Notes under the pieces: model-generated
Seen by the model: the letters and a program-made list of their open reading frames with translations, nothing else
Database searches by the model: none
Told to the model about the DNA's origin: nothing
DNA from: Mycteria americana
Taxonomy: Eukaryota; Chordata; Aves; Ciconiiformes; Ciconiidae
Direction: 5' to 3'
NCBI RefSeq assembly: GCF_035582795.1
Contig: NC_134369.1
Span: forward strand, 54,312,001 to 54,376,000
DNA: 64,000 nucleotides
Part shown: in pieces, positions 12,651-26,669 of the stretch
Position numbering within the stretch: position 1 is the first letter of the stretch
Layout of the letters: every line of letters starts with the position of its first letter
Program-made: the position numbers and the translations under genes

Positions 12651-15600
12651 GAAATACATGTTTTATTAGACCTATGGCTATAGTGGGAAATAAACGAGCT
12701 TTTAGCCAAATAAGACATTTTATGTGCTTCCAGTAAGGTATTTTACAAGTCAAACATGGTGTTTCGCTGTTTTGCCTCAGCTGCCTATGATGGGTTTTAT
12801 ATCTTTCCTATGATGTCAGATACATCACTGCAAATTATGTTCGTTAGTATACAGTGACACAAGTACATCACTTCTCTAAATAAAATCAAATAAGTGGCAT
12901 CTTAATGTCTCACAATGCATACTTATAAGAAGACGTACTTCCTAGCATATTGTAAATACATTTACAATGTGTCCCATGTTCCGCTAAATGGAACAAGGCT
13001 TAAAGAAGTGATTTCTTAAACAAATGCTCTTGGAACAGCTAATTCCAGAGCACACAAGATGAGGGATTATTCTCTGTTAAGTCCTAGGTAATACAGAGTA
13101 GCTGGTTCAAGTAGTAATTATATAATATGAAACAGATGAGCAACAGTGACAACATTAATTTCCACATCCTTGGGGATAAAAAGGTCTCAGTCTATTATGG
13201 GAACACAATGTTTGAAAATAATATTTTGCAAAACTAAGAAACCTATTTAAGAGAGAAAGTAATGAGAATGACCTGCTACCATTTAATGGCACTGAAGCAA
13301 ACACTAAGGATCACAAAGGCCTGTTTACTACTGGATAAAAATAAGACGTCAAGAAAAAAAGACAGCATCACAAACTCAAACACTATTTGAGTTATTTCTC
13401 CTTCAGAAAATGGGAAATTTAACGAGAGATTTTATACCATATGAGCCAACACATAAGATGCAAGTTATTAAGAAATTTTAAAGGACTAAGATATATTATT
13501 AAATTAACAATAGAGATTTTTTTTTTAATAACATTAGAACTAGGAAGCCTTGAAAATAATCAGTAGGTCTACTGCATCATCAAGGAGCAAAGGAACCAAT
13601 TAAGGTTAAGAAAATAGCACAGAAAAATAGTTATTGATTTCTTCACATCTCTCCTCAACATGTTCTGAGTCTGGAAAATACAAGATGGGAGCATGTACAG
13701 GGTATGGTCACGGGAGGAGATATCTTTATAACAAGGTGCTGGAAAATGATGAGCTAAAGAGCAACAAGCCACAAGTACATTATACTGTACCTCCAAAAAT
13801 TTTGACAGTTTCAAAAAGTTGTAGCTGACATACTCTTAAGAGAAAAATGCAATTGCTCTTTAAAATCATGTCCTATGTTGAAGCATCATCCAATACTGTA
13901 ACCATTTTAAAAGCAAGTTCTATTATAAACTTGGTAAGTACAAATCCATATATTTTCTTTTGGTATTGACTGATAAACTAGATACAATAGTTGAAATGAA
14001 AATAAAACAATTATATGGGTATGAAATTAAATATTACAGACATTAATTTGTCCTGCTTCTGCAAGATAAATTACACCTTGATAATCATAGGAATTGTATT
14101 CATTTGGTAAACATTCATTCTGGGTGCTGGAAGAAGTAGGCACCCTACTGAAAAGACAATGAACACGTAATTTTCACAATGCAGACAGCAACTAGGGCTG
14201 CAGTACATTTATTCACAGAAATTCGATTTAGAAATGCCATCACATAATGGTTTCCTAACATAGGGCTGGTAAAGGGATGGACAAGATACAAACATTATTG
14301 AAATTAAATTCATCCATCATTAGTATAGAAAGCAACAACTTCTTCTAGACACTAAAGCAGAAATAAATCTGTTTAGGACAGGAAGTCATGCAGGTACATC
14401 AGTAAACAATATCAGCTGAAACTGCAGAGGGAACACAATTACTGAAACTGTATACCGGCTTCCTTAACTGTGACATTTTTACCAAAATATCTTGTTTTAG
14501 GGTCTCTCCTGTAATCCAAAGTTCAAATCTTCTCTCTTTTGAAACTGAGAGAAGGGTTTCTACCATGATTTCAATGGCAAAAATCTCAGTCTAAGAATTT
14601 CCATCACAGCACATATTTTTATCCAAATAAATGCAAAAGAACTTCTACATTTAGTTCCAGTTTTGAAGTTGCTGTAGTAAAATGATGTTTAATATTAGTC
14701 TCAGAAGTTAGGCACTAACATTTGAATTCTTTCTTAAAATGTCTATCACAAACTTTAAAAATTGGCCCTAAAATCTGTATTAGCACATCGGAACACTTGA
14801 CAAAAAAATTATTTTTATTCTATAAACAATGAAAAAACTACTGTGTTTCAGACTGCCAACAATCCGACACCAGAATGCATTTTGAAGCCACTCAGTGGAG
14901 CACTCAGTTTCTTTCAGCAATGACATTGTGCTTACACAACATGGCTCGAGTCACCACACACACGCTTGGAGCTAAACAGCTTTTTTTCAGCTTGCATTTT
15001 ATGCACAATTATATGTGTACTGAACTAATTCATCTAGGTGATTTGAAGAACTTGTATCAAGCACCAGCACTTGATGTAACATATGACAACCTAAACAGGC
15101 TTACATGAGGCGCATAAAGAGAGGCTGATTAAATCCCAATGCATTTTCTATCAATAGACTTATGATGAAAATCTGATTCTGAACTCTCAAAATCAATTGA
15201 TTTCAACTGTTGACCAAACTAAATATAGAATGCAATTTATTTTAAATTCTATTTATGTGACAGCTATCTCTGGCTCCATCTTATGATATGATCAAAACCA
15301 ATGTGAAGCAACACCTTGTTTGCATGCAGTGGTAATTTTTCTACCTGTTTTCAATATTTTCTTTACAACTACAACCCCAAAGCACGTTAATATTGGGGGG
15401 GGGGGGGGGAAATTAGTATTTCAGCTGGGTGATGCTAATTATTATATTAAAAATTGTCAGGTCAAGATGACATCTTTTTACACAGTAGTTGACAAGGTTT
15501 TCAAAATATAATGCACAGTACTGACTTTGCAAAAGCTCTCAAAACGCTTAGCTGTCACAAGGAATCATGAAAGAGCTTAGCCATAAGTCACTACATAGAA

Positions 15601-15829
15601 TCAACATACAATAATGCAGGTTTATCAAATATGACATCATTTAGCAGTGATAATACAAATATTCAGAAGAACTGAAGGAAATAAAATACTTAAACATTAA
15701 AAAAGGTAACAGCATTAACTCTCATAATGCTGAGAAACTTAAAAAAATAGCATAGTACTATTAATCCAGCAGTGGAATGCAAACCTTGAATTAATTTATT
15801 TCATTATATGACTCCATACTATCAGATTT

Positions 15830-16035
15830 GACTAAGCACTGGAACAGATTGGTTAAGGACTGGAATACGTGGCCCAAAGAGGCTGTGGATTCCCCATCCT
15901 CAGAGATTCTCTAATGCTCAGCTGGACAAGGCCCTGACCAACCTCATCCAACTTCGAAGTTAAGCCTGTTTTGAGTGGGAGGTTGAATTAGACAGCCTCC
16001 AATGATCTCTTCCAACTTAAATCATGCTCTGATTT
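15830..16035 (+). mobile_element. CR1 LINE 3' end fragment
   Basis: The order of phrases is that of a CR1 tail: actggaacagattgg, then a decayed 'gaggctgtggattccccatcc', 'cagctggacaaggccctga', 'caacctcatccaactt', and 'aatgatctcttccaactt'. The terminal 8-bp repeat is eroded. It is an old copy about 200 bases long in the intergenic region. Confidence 0.8.
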
Positions 16036-16474
16036 AGATACTCAGTTCTGTAGGCTGGTTCCCTACAGTCATACTGCACTTAAGTCAGTCTACCAACTGA
16101 AGTAAAGTAAGCCTACTTTAAGGACATCAAATACTTCATTTTAAGTGATGCCAATTGTAAAAGAAAATATGGGCAAGAGACTGCTATATGATATAACTTT
16201 TTAGTGTAACTTACTGTGTACAAGCCTCTATAAAATAGCCACTCCTCACAGTAGGAAAATAGATCTTTTTCCCACAGTTTTGCTCTAAAAATGATAAATT
16301 AATAACAAAACAGACTAACACTCCTAAAAGGAAGAAAGCAGATTTGTAGGGCACCTACATAATTTTTTTTGTGGGAACTAACAGGTATATAACAAATGAT
16401 GATGCCAGAATGGCTTTGTCATTAATACAGCAAACTGAGTACCCGGAGATCTGTGTTCTCTCTCCACCACTTTC

Positions 16475-16508
16475 ATATATGTGTGCGTGTGTGTGTGTGT
16501 GTGTGTGT
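16475..16508. repeat. (GT)n microsatellite
   Basis: About 15 nearly uninterrupted GT units run here, with one C interruption (gtgtgcgtgtgt) at the left end and a short AT lead-in. Confidence 0.95.
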
Positions 16509-19029
16509 CTATGAGCAAACCCATTTACATCAAGCTTTTCAGATATGGCTGTTAACTTAGTATTATACCAGGCTTCCCACTTTGATATTTAGGATCCAGT
16601 GCAAATAAGCGTGCTAGCCTAGCTGCTCTAAACTTGAAAGAAAAAGAGTCAAGCCCAGTTTTCTTAAGCTGAGCATCCAATCATCAGTGGATCCTTTGCA
16701 ATTTTTTGCAACCTATCTTTAAATGGAAATAACATACCAGCCTTTTTCTTAGGCCACTGGTTTTTTTATAGCTGCATTGATTCCTGCTAGTGTGATGAAC
16801 ACCAATCTATATTCAGCACAGCATACAGAGCATCTGTCTGCATCAAACAAGAAACAGTGCCTCATATGAAACACGAAAGATAAAAAGGAAGGTAACAATC
16901 TCACTTGAAAAACATCCTGTTCATCCTGTACACTGAAGGAGGTGTGGATCTGATCGCAAAGATTGTATTCAGTCCATGCATAAATAGAACAGGGCAGACC
17001 TAAAGTCATATGAAGGTTAATAGCTTGGGACCTGAACAGTATTGCCACCTAAGTTCTGTTAGCAACTGCTGGATGATCCCTTTTCAGCTAGAGCGTGATA
17101 ACCATGGTTAGGATATCATGGATGATCAGCAAGAAGCAGCAGTATTCTTATTTATGATAGCAATAGTTGCTATTGATGCATATTGTCATCTTGGCTGGTC
17201 ACAGAATGAAACCCGCAGCTGTTACCACAAATTACTTTCCCTCATGCTGAATCTAAGCCTCAGCACAAAACTCTGTTCTTAATGCAATTTCATTTGCATG
17301 ACCTCTCCTAATTTTCTACAGTCAGTAAGAAATGGGTTCTACAAGCAAATATTATGTGAACTCAACTTCAGATGGCAGGGTCCTTGCTGAAAATAGCATG
17401 TAAAGTCAGAACTTGCCCTTTATGCTCTTCTGCCACAACTATGTGCCTTCCCAAAAAGCAGGCACTTGGCACGGTCTGATCTGTAGTTCTGTTCGGGTTC
17501 ATTCAAAGCACACAAAACAAAACTCGCTCTATGCTCTATAGCTCTCAATTCTCCCAACATTAGATGTATCTGAATCATTAGAATGAACCCTCTTTGCATG
17601 TCATCTTCCATGATGCCAACTCTTGTTCAAAGGCAAGCCAGACGTCTCTAGCTGAGGCAACCTGCAGGTAGACGTGTGGTAACATCAATGTTCATTTCCA
17701 AGCCCTTGTTAATTGTATTGAGCAGCAAATTACATCTTTCTTCTGTGTTCTTACATCTTGAGAGAGATGAGTAACTGACAGAAGCAGTAGCCTGCACCTG
17801 AATGACTTAGCTACTGGACATTTCTCCACAGAGTTGCATAAGAAATTTTAAGATACCAACAGAATTTTAGGAACTATTTTTAGGTTCTATTCCTGGTTTT
17901 ATCATAAGAATGTGAGTTCATGATGAGAGATAATGCCTGAGAATTAGCATTCCTAGTTCAAGAAACAAGTATGATTGCTTGGTGCACAGAAGACCCCCAT
18001 GGAAGACTTACAGAGAAAGGCAAAGTCAGCCTATAGCATCTATGTTTTTAAAATGAAAGGGGTGTTAGATATCAGTGGGTCCTGTCCTGCTCTCCTCTTC
18101 CATACACACTTTGTAAGAAGCTAATTCATGTATCTCATACTCATAGTTTAAATGTTAAGAGACTGATGCAGAAGTCATAAGAACATTGGGAAAACGCAAA
18201 GCATTTTAGGCATACCAATAGTTTATTCTGGAGGAGTATGTAAAGGAGAAAAACATTAAATACATCTATCCTTTCAGAGCCAGTATTCAGTATCAGTTTT
18301 AAGCACCCTTGTCAGTAGGAAGAAAAAAACTGTATTAAAATAAAAGGTGCAAATGTGAAGCAGATTTAAATCTCTAAGCAACATTTAATCTTGATAAGTA
18401 ATTAAACAAGTAATTGAAACACAACTGAAATCCAGTACACGGATATAGATATCAACAAAACCTACATTTTATAAAAAGCAATTATACAAACGTGTGTTTT
18501 ATGAACAAAGATAAATAATAATGGATTCCTGCTATTCAGTAGAGCTCCATGATATTTTAATTTATAAATAATTATAGTAAGATTTCTTATTGTAGCCTGT
18601 CTCAGGGACATCCAGTTTTCAAATGAAGAATAAACCATAGACAGAAGAGGAATTAAACTGTGCCTTACTTCTGATTCCTGAATTTTCTGTTCTTGGTTCA
18701 AATAAATGAAGGAAAAGTTCAAATTACCCATGAGACAGCAATATCATCACAGTACTCCAGCTGTAAATAAAGCAGCACCACTGAATTTCCTGTCCTTTCA
18801 CAGAAGATGAGAATAGTCTCTCAAAACACACTAGCTAAGGTCAGGTCACTTCTAATATAATGAACATCCATAGTTATACAAGCACATGACTTTTCTTTAA
18901 TAAACCCTGGTGATTTCTATAGCTATATCACATACCTATCATTGTCCCAAGATAGCATTGACACAATGAACATGGAAGGATTCATTAAAGTTGGAGGACA
19001 TTTAAGTATTATGACCAAATTAAGCACTT

Positions 19030-19052
19030 TTACTTTACTTTAAGTAAAGTAA
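19030..19052. repeat. Perfect palindrome, 11-bp arms around one base
   Basis: The left arm ttactttactt (19030-19040) and right arm aagtaaagtaa (19042-19052) are exact reverse complements separated by a single T. It is AT-rich and lies in intergenic sequence, so chance is quite possible. Confidence 0.9.
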
Positions 19053-22000
19053 TGGAAGGGACTAACCACTAGACTACAAAACTTTTGAAAAAAGAATGCA
19101 GACAACCTATATTGCACTCAAGCCAAGCAACTTCCACCTTTCATAATATCACACATAAACACTACATGTAACATTTCACACAATGAAACCCATCTTCCAC
19201 TTAGACTATCTCTCCCAGGATGTCACTGTTACTAAATTACGATTTTTTTCTATCAATGTAAAACAGGACATTTATAATTTGTTCTTCTCCCACAAATCAA
19301 GTACATCTGAGGTATAATTCCCCAAATTTATTTTGTCCACAGAATGCAGTTTCCTCATTTTGGGAGAGAGTGGGTGAAAGAAACAGATAGCTCTAGCAAG
19401 CTACTCAAACAGTGTCTTAGCCCTGAGCTATGGGAAAGAAACTAAGCAGTTTCCACACACATTCAAAATTATTCTTTTTCCACACACTATACACAAGTAT
19501 GCCAGAAGTGATAATTCCTGAAGTATAACATGGAGATTCAAGTGCTAGTAATTTTACTGAAACCAACCACTAAGTTCCCATAAGCCACTGAATAGCTATC
19601 TTGTGATAGATAACACTTCAAGTTCTCAAATGGGGTGTCAGATATATGTTTGAATAAATGACATCATGAAGGAAATGCTCCAGAGCTGAAAACCACTCCT
19701 TAATACCTTGCAGATATTAATGTCAGAGTCTGAAAGATACCATGTTCTCACTTTCATGGAGGAGGGCCAGCATGTTTAGTCTCCCAAGCTGTGATTGTGC
19801 ACCCCCAATAACAACAAATGTCATCCATTTGATTGTGACTGAGAGTTATTTCATGCACTGCAGCCCGTGTGAGAAAACTCCTGAGAAGCCAAACAGGCTC
19901 TCTAGGCTTCTGTCAGCCTAATGACAAATACACTTCGATGGCACAGTCATTTTATTTACAGGCCAGTGTATAGCGTGGCTACATACAGGGGACACAGGAC
20001 ACTCATTTGCTGCCCAGTTGCTTGAATTCTTTTTAGATCTAGCATATACAGCTTTAATGACTATAATTAACTCACAAGTCACCGGTGGCTCACTTTGTGC
20101 ACAGAAAGGCATATGTACAAATTACTAGCGTAGAGTTGCAACCACATGAAGCCCTGAGAGCAAAAAGCTTTGATGTAGAAAACTTTTGCAGAGTCAAATT
20201 TCCACTGACCTTTGGCTCAGACTCACCCAGTCCAACTTCGAGATAGAGAAGGGTTTTAGAAAAATGGGGTATGTGGTACACTGCAGAACTATGCAATAGA
20301 TAGGAATTTGTCTTCGTGGGAAATGAGAGGAGCAAGCTCCTTTTTCATGTCCACACAAATCAGTAGTGGCAACTGCCTAGAGGCAGTGGCAGGAGCAGGA
20401 GATTGCGTTCTAGGCCAGCATCTGATCAGCTTTGTTACTGGCCTTCTGTACCTGCTCTTTTATATACACCTCAAGTCTGCAGAAAGGCAATTGCTGGGCT
20501 TTTTCCTTTTACAGGTGGCATCAGCCAAATGCATACAGTACACTTTTTTGGGATAAGCATCAGCATTTGCAATAGAGGCTGGTACCAGATAGCTCAGCAG
20601 ACAGGTTGGACACATTCGCATCCAGGAAGGGCACATCACCAGAGCAAACACAGCAGCTCTGAACCAGCCATACATGTGTAAAAGGAATACTGCTCACCTG
20701 ACTTCAAGGAAACTAAAAAGAGCAGGGATCTTTAAAGGCCAGGAGGCCAGCAGCAGACCCTCAAGGAACCAGAGCAAAAAATAACCTACATTTTGTTTTC
20801 CTCTACTGTAGAGGCCTTACAGCAGGGCTCTAAAATACCCTAATTATGTAGCTGCACATGAAATATTCTAAATTAATCTATGCTTCTCAGAAGGTGACAT
20901 GGAAAAGACTATTTACAAGCCTGTGCTCAAACTGTGCAAAATGACCGGAGGCTAACTAAAGTGCATGGCTGCCCATGCTGATGGCCTATTGTAAAAGTTA
21001 ATGTTGCTGTTAACTAGAAGAAACATAGAAAAAAGGATATGAAAATTCCTCTATAGTCTCTTCCCATTACTCATCTCAATATTAGTCTGGGAGGACTGCA
21101 ACTCGGAGTCCAGGAAAAGACAGCCAGACCTATAGTGGCTCTGTTCGTCAGCTCCTGTTTTACTTGCTCAGTCAATCCAATTCCCCCTCTTTTTCTTCTC
21201 ATAGGCCATAATATAATTAATCAGCACTACCAACTGGCCCTACAGCTAGTCCTAAACCACGATCAGGATTCTTTTATATCCCATGTCAGCCAGGGAGTTT
21301 ACATATGCCTTCAAGGACTTCTGTATTCCCGCAAGTAAAGTTTTCCTATGTAGTCTTACTTGACATGTTCTTTAATGTACCAGTTGCCATGTACTGGCTT
21401 CCAAAATCCTGTTATCAGTGTCCCAGAAAGTGGGTAGTAAGGATTAGAAATACACACTGGACTACCCATCTGGCTTCTGTGCTGTGTTTGAGAATTACAT
21501 AAGTGTGCAAGAGTGCCTTTACACATGCCAGAAATAAGTATTCAGATCCAGATTTATTTGGAAGTAAATATCATAGGCAGATGGTTAGGGTGAGTTGCTT
21601 GTTGAACAGGTATGAAACTTCTCCCAGTTTTATATGTCACCTAACTTCAGCTGCAATGGATTACTTCTTTTTCTTTTCCTGAAGGTAGTCTGGTCACAGG
21701 CCCTGAATCTAATTCCCAGCTGTTTAACTTTTATGCAGTTACACTGGAGGGGGACTGCCATACAGGGCTCTACAAAGGACACAAAGAAAGACACAGGGAC
21801 TTTGTGTGTCTTATTCCAGGACTTTAGTAAGTTAGAGAAGTGGAATGTGACTACACACAGAGATTATTATTTGGAAAAAGTAATAGACTGGTTAAAAGGT
21901 TCAAATTTGGAGATCTGATAATCAAGATAAATGAGAGTCTCCATATGAAAAAGCTCAGAACACTCCCCTACACAGGAAGTGAAAGCCAGCATTATCAGTG

Positions 22001-24917
22001 GAAAAGACTTCAAAGATGATATGCATAGGATGATCTCTGTGCCAATACCAGAGGCAGGCCAGGATATAAGCATGCCAAGAAAGCACACCAGCAGCACGCT
22101 TGGGGATTTGGCCTCACCTAGTAGCAGCAGCAGGCTGTGACAGACAGAATGTATTTTTATGCCTGCTACTGAGGTAGGACTGGACTCCAGGGATGCAAAT
22201 AGCATCTGCACCAGGGGACTGGCCTTACTTGAAAGGTAGGAGAGGTTGAATCATGTGTAATTTTATGTCTAAGTGCTCTACTCATACATAAATCTGTCAA
22301 TATTGGATTGAGTCTTCTTTGCAATGTTCCTCCAGGATTGGGACATACTTTTTAGACAGCTGTTTCTGAGAATAAAACAGTGCCATAGTTTAGAGAATTG
22401 ATGTTCTCTTGGAGGACAAACATAGATATTCTCAGGTCTATATTCATCCTCTGAATAGTGCACATAGAGAGGCAACATATGAGCAGGGACTTACACGTAC
22501 CGTAACCGCCAGCTTGGGTGGACACACCTTTCTCTGTCCATCTTCACTTTTTCCTACCCTTATACAAACTTGTCTGTCTAGAGCACTTATCAGTGAAATG
22601 TTCAATGCACCATACGTAGCTTCTGGAACGCAGACAAAACTGCTATGTGATCTGGAAGCAGGAGGAGACTGACAGTGTTTCTATTCTACACGCTGGCAGG
22701 TAGGCCATGAAGGTAAATGGTTTGATAAAAGCTAAATTTCCAGAATCACAGTTGCTTTACATTTGGAGCTATATAAAGGAAATAATCAAAGGCTCTTGCT
22801 CATATAAGTATTGCTGACAAATTATTATACAGATTCATCTTTCTTTGAACTTTGATCTAAGGTACAGTTCTTTGCTTTATGATTTTAGTTCTGAGTGTTC
22901 ACATTGCCATGGGTGGATGAATTAGGCTTGCCAGGACAATTCTTTCTGGCTTCATACATTTGAATTAGATGCATACCATCATGTAGAAACTGAAAAAACC
23001 TTTCTCATATCTGCAGCCAAACAGCAAAAACTCCTTGCATGTTACATCTTGAAAAGAAGAAAAAAGAGTTTTTGTGTCACTCTCAACACTGTAAAATCTC
23101 CTCATTGTAAAGAAGCTGAAGATCCATCTTCATGTAATTGCTACCATAGGACACATTACTTCAGCTTGATCACTAAGTGCAATGAATACCTTTCCCAACA
23201 GCATAACAAAGAAAAATTACTCCAGAACTATCTTCCCCTTTCTTTTGCTGAGAAACTATATGGCAGTATCTAACAAACTCACTTTGGAAGACTGTGACCT
23301 TTCTTGTTATAGATGGAATCCAGGTCCTATAAAACTATAGCTGAAGTCCTGTAATATGTGTATTACTGATTAAATATACAGCAATTCTTTTATATGAAAA
23401 GCATTCATTTTCCACCTCTCCTCCCAAGAGCTATTTGAAATGCTTACTGTTTTTCTTGCTTTCAGGGGCATGCTCTCATGATCAGGGACCAAATACTCGC
23501 AGCTCACATGACTCACAATTTATTCCCATTAGTTTCTAGTCAGGCAGCCTCATCTCATTTTTTTTGTTCTGAAAAGTCATCAGCTTTCATCATGAGGAAT
23601 TTCATCCTCCATATAAAGCATACAGCTTCATGCCTCTTTCTGGGCCTCCACTGCTTTCTGCTGGAAAGCCAAGTCACCTTGAAGATCCATTCTTTTCTCC
23701 AGGAAACAGAAGACACTGTTTCCTTGTCAAGCCCTCAGCTGAGCCAGAGCACAGAGTAGTCGATGATATCTATGACTAATTCACTACTTGCTCACCTGAA
23801 TGCACAGCTCCCAAGTTGGCAGAGTCCTTGGAAACCTTAAACCATTGTGTCTGCCCGCAATCACTGCTTCATTGTGTTTCGTTTTGATTCACTACCTCAA
23901 AATGAAAATCATTGAAAAGACTGTTATAATCAAACATTCTTAGCATCCTTAGACATTTAATTTACTTTGCAGTCTGGAAGTAGTCACTAAGATATTAAGG
24001 CTTAAAATAGGTGTTCACAAAGAAAAAATTACATGTAGCACTAATTATGAAGTTTTTAAGATGGTAGCGTTGGAATCAATAAAATTTAGGAGCTATTGGT
24101 CTCCTCTGTTTTCCTGTGCAGATAGATGGTGTGTTTAACTGATGTGGTGGGCTGTTCACAAAAGAAAACTGCCTTTTAAAAACAGCAAGTATAAAACATT
24201 CTGGCATTATTTGTGTCCAGTAAACCAACTAACACCCGTTTGGCATTTTAATCTAACAACTTTGGAACTAACGTACTGACCTCAAAATGTGTCTCTACAA
24301 ACTGAAAGTGCCATTCACATTACGTTCTCTAAAAAAGTAGCAGCCCAGATGTGCTGAATTACCTAACATGGTAACAGCAAGCATTTAAAGCATTTAAAAA
24401 CAGATCATCTCATAAATGTACACAAAAGTGGAGGAACTTCGTTAGTATTTTTAATAAATCTGTAGTTTTTGACCAATGTTCACAATCTCTCCGAACAGCA
24501 CATCCTGCTCATTGTGCTAAGCCTGACTATAAAACATATGCTGAAGGATTTGCCATTTAAAAGAATTTGTAAACAAAATGGGATAATATTGTACAGCTCA
24601 ATGGTTACTCAGCTGCAGTTGTACAACTGGCTCAATACTTACTCAGCCACAGTAGTACTAGTGCATAGCAGTATCACAGCAGACGGTCTGACAGAGCAAC
24701 AAGAAATACTGTTCACTTTTCTGACCAACCTGAGGTATACAGTGAGCCTCCTTGTGCAAGTCATCTACACGCTTTGTGAGAATGCAGCACATATGGACTC
24801 CCACAATGACTTAAAAACAGGGAAGGGACAGAAACTATTGTACTATTTCCTTTCCACCCTTCTTAACTGGGGATGGTATGGGTCCCAGAAAAGACTTCAC
24901 TCAGATCGCTGTTTCCC

Positions 24918-25933
24918 TGTTGTGGTGGGTTGACCCTGGCTGGACGCCAGGTGCCCACCAAAGCCACTCTATCACTCCCCTCCTCAGCTGGACAGGGGAG
25001 AGAAAATATAATAAAAAGCTCATGGGTCGAGGTAAGGGCAGGGAGAGGTCATTCATCAATTACTGTCACAGGCAAAACAGATTCAACTTGGGGTATTACC
25101 AATCAAATCAGAGTAGGGTAATGACAAATAAACCCTAAATCTTAAAACACCTTCCCCCCACCTCTCCCTTCTTCCCAGGCTCAACTTCACTCCCAATTTC
25201 TCTACCTCCTCCCCCACAGCGGCACAGGGGGATGGATAATGGGGGTTGCAGTCAGTTCGTCACATGTTGTCTCTGCCCATCCTCCCTCAGGGGAGGACTC
25301 CTCACACTCTTCCCCTGCTCCAGTGTGGGGTCCCTCCCACGGGAGACAGTCCTCCACGAACTTCTCCAACATGAGTCCTTCCCACAGGCTGCAGTCCTTC
25401 ACGAATGGCTCCAGCATGGGTCCCTTCCACGGGGTGCAGTTCTTCAAGAACAGACTGTTCCAGTGTGGGTCACCCACAGGGTCACAAGTCCTGCCAGCAA
25501 ACCTGCTCCAGTATGGGGTCCTCCACGGACTGCAGGTGGATATCTGCTCCATCATTAACCTCCATGAGCTGCAGGGGAACAGCCTGCCTCACCATGGTCT
25601 TCACCAGGGGCTGCAGGGGGATCTCTGCTCTGGTGTCTGGAGCACCTCCTCCTCCTCCTTCTTCACTGACCTTGGTGTCTGCAGAGTTGTTTCTCCCACA
25701 TATTCTCACTCCTCTCTCTGGCTGCTGTTCTGCAGCAGTTTTTTCCCCCTAAGGGGAAAATCAGAGGCGCTACCACTGTCACTGATGGGCTCAGCCTTGG
25801 CCAGCAGTGGGTCCATCTTGGAGCCGGTGGCATTGGCTCTATTGGACACAGGGGAAGCTGCTAGCAGCTTCTCACAGAAGCCACCCCTGTAGCCCTCCCC
25901 GTTACCAAAACCTTGCCATGCAAACCCAATATA
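24918..25933 (+). mobile_element. Avian endogenous-retrovirus solo LTR-like element
   Basis: A block of about 1 kb begins tgttgtggtgggttgaccct and ends near gccatgcaaacccaata. The sequence matches, from memory, a family that I have seen repeated in many bird genomes and that starts with the TGTTGTGG type of LTR edge. No gag, pol or env frame flanks it, so it looks like a solo LTR. Inside, at 25315-25550, imperfect units of about 41-49 bases each start with a ctgctccag-like phrase. The element is GC-richer than its surroundings. The right edge is approximate, I could not see a target-site duplication, and orientation is inferred from the TG edge only. It sits 1.06 kb upstream of the TTC8 start. 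Confidence 0.75.
25315..25550. repeat. Imperfect tandem units of about 46 bp inside the LTR
   Basis: Phrases of the type ctgctccagtgtggg followed by ccacgg and a cagt/cttcacgaa block recur with starts near 25315, 25361, 25406, 25455, 25503 and 25544. Spacing is therefore 46, 45, 49, 48 and 41 bases. Units are diverged from each other, so the array is old relative to the element, or a fixed property of this LTR family. Confidence 0.8.
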
Positions 25934-26669
25934 CCTGTGCACTCTCCATGGGACAACCAAAACCCATCTGTCTATAGCTGCTACTTCAGTTCAAGCCACT
26001 TACTCCCATATTAGAATAAGCCATAGTCCTGGGACTGGCACTTCTGTTTCTCCATCTTTCCACCTGACATTGATCTTGCTAGCTTGGGTATCCATTTCAT
26101 GGATCTTGGACAAACTGATAGTTTAGGCAAGACAGAAGCAATAAAACCAGAATGATCTGTTAAAATGCCAATGACATGATTTTACCTATCATGTTAGTGT
26201 TCATCCATCAGAGATTTTCACATCACAAACTCACTTATTTCTCCAAGCATCCCTAGAGATTTTTTCCTTCCTCTTACTTGGGCTGATGGTTGCAATCAGT
26301 ATCTTACAATACATACAAAGTAAGAGTAGTGGTATTCCAGCTTTTTTCATCTCTAAATATCTCGGTCTTATCGTTTCTCTGCGAGAACTAGTGATCTAAA
26401 GGACCTAATGGAGCCTGCAAGACTGAAAACAGTGCTGTTCACAGCAACATGTACTTTTCTCAACCAGGACTCCCACGGCTCTAAAGGACATTTTACCCAA
26501 ATAAGGATTAAAGGACTGTATTCTTCTTGTTTAGGCATATATTCCAATTCGAAATGGCTCTTGATAATAGGACAGCAAATAACAGGGCACAGTTAAAAAT
26601 AGTGGGGTTATTTGAAATCTGCTGTTCTCAATATTACAGATCAAACTCTGCCTTCAGTCATCAACTTAT

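Noticed and set aside
24469..24933. A 154-codon plus-strand open frame ending at the LTR edge
   Set aside because: The residues match no family that I know, and the last codons run into the LTR, so the frame is not an ancient gene. No splice or promoter support.
25239..25892. A 217-codon plus-strand frame within the LTR element
   Set aside because: It is a translation of the internal repeats of the LTR, with no retroviral protein motif.
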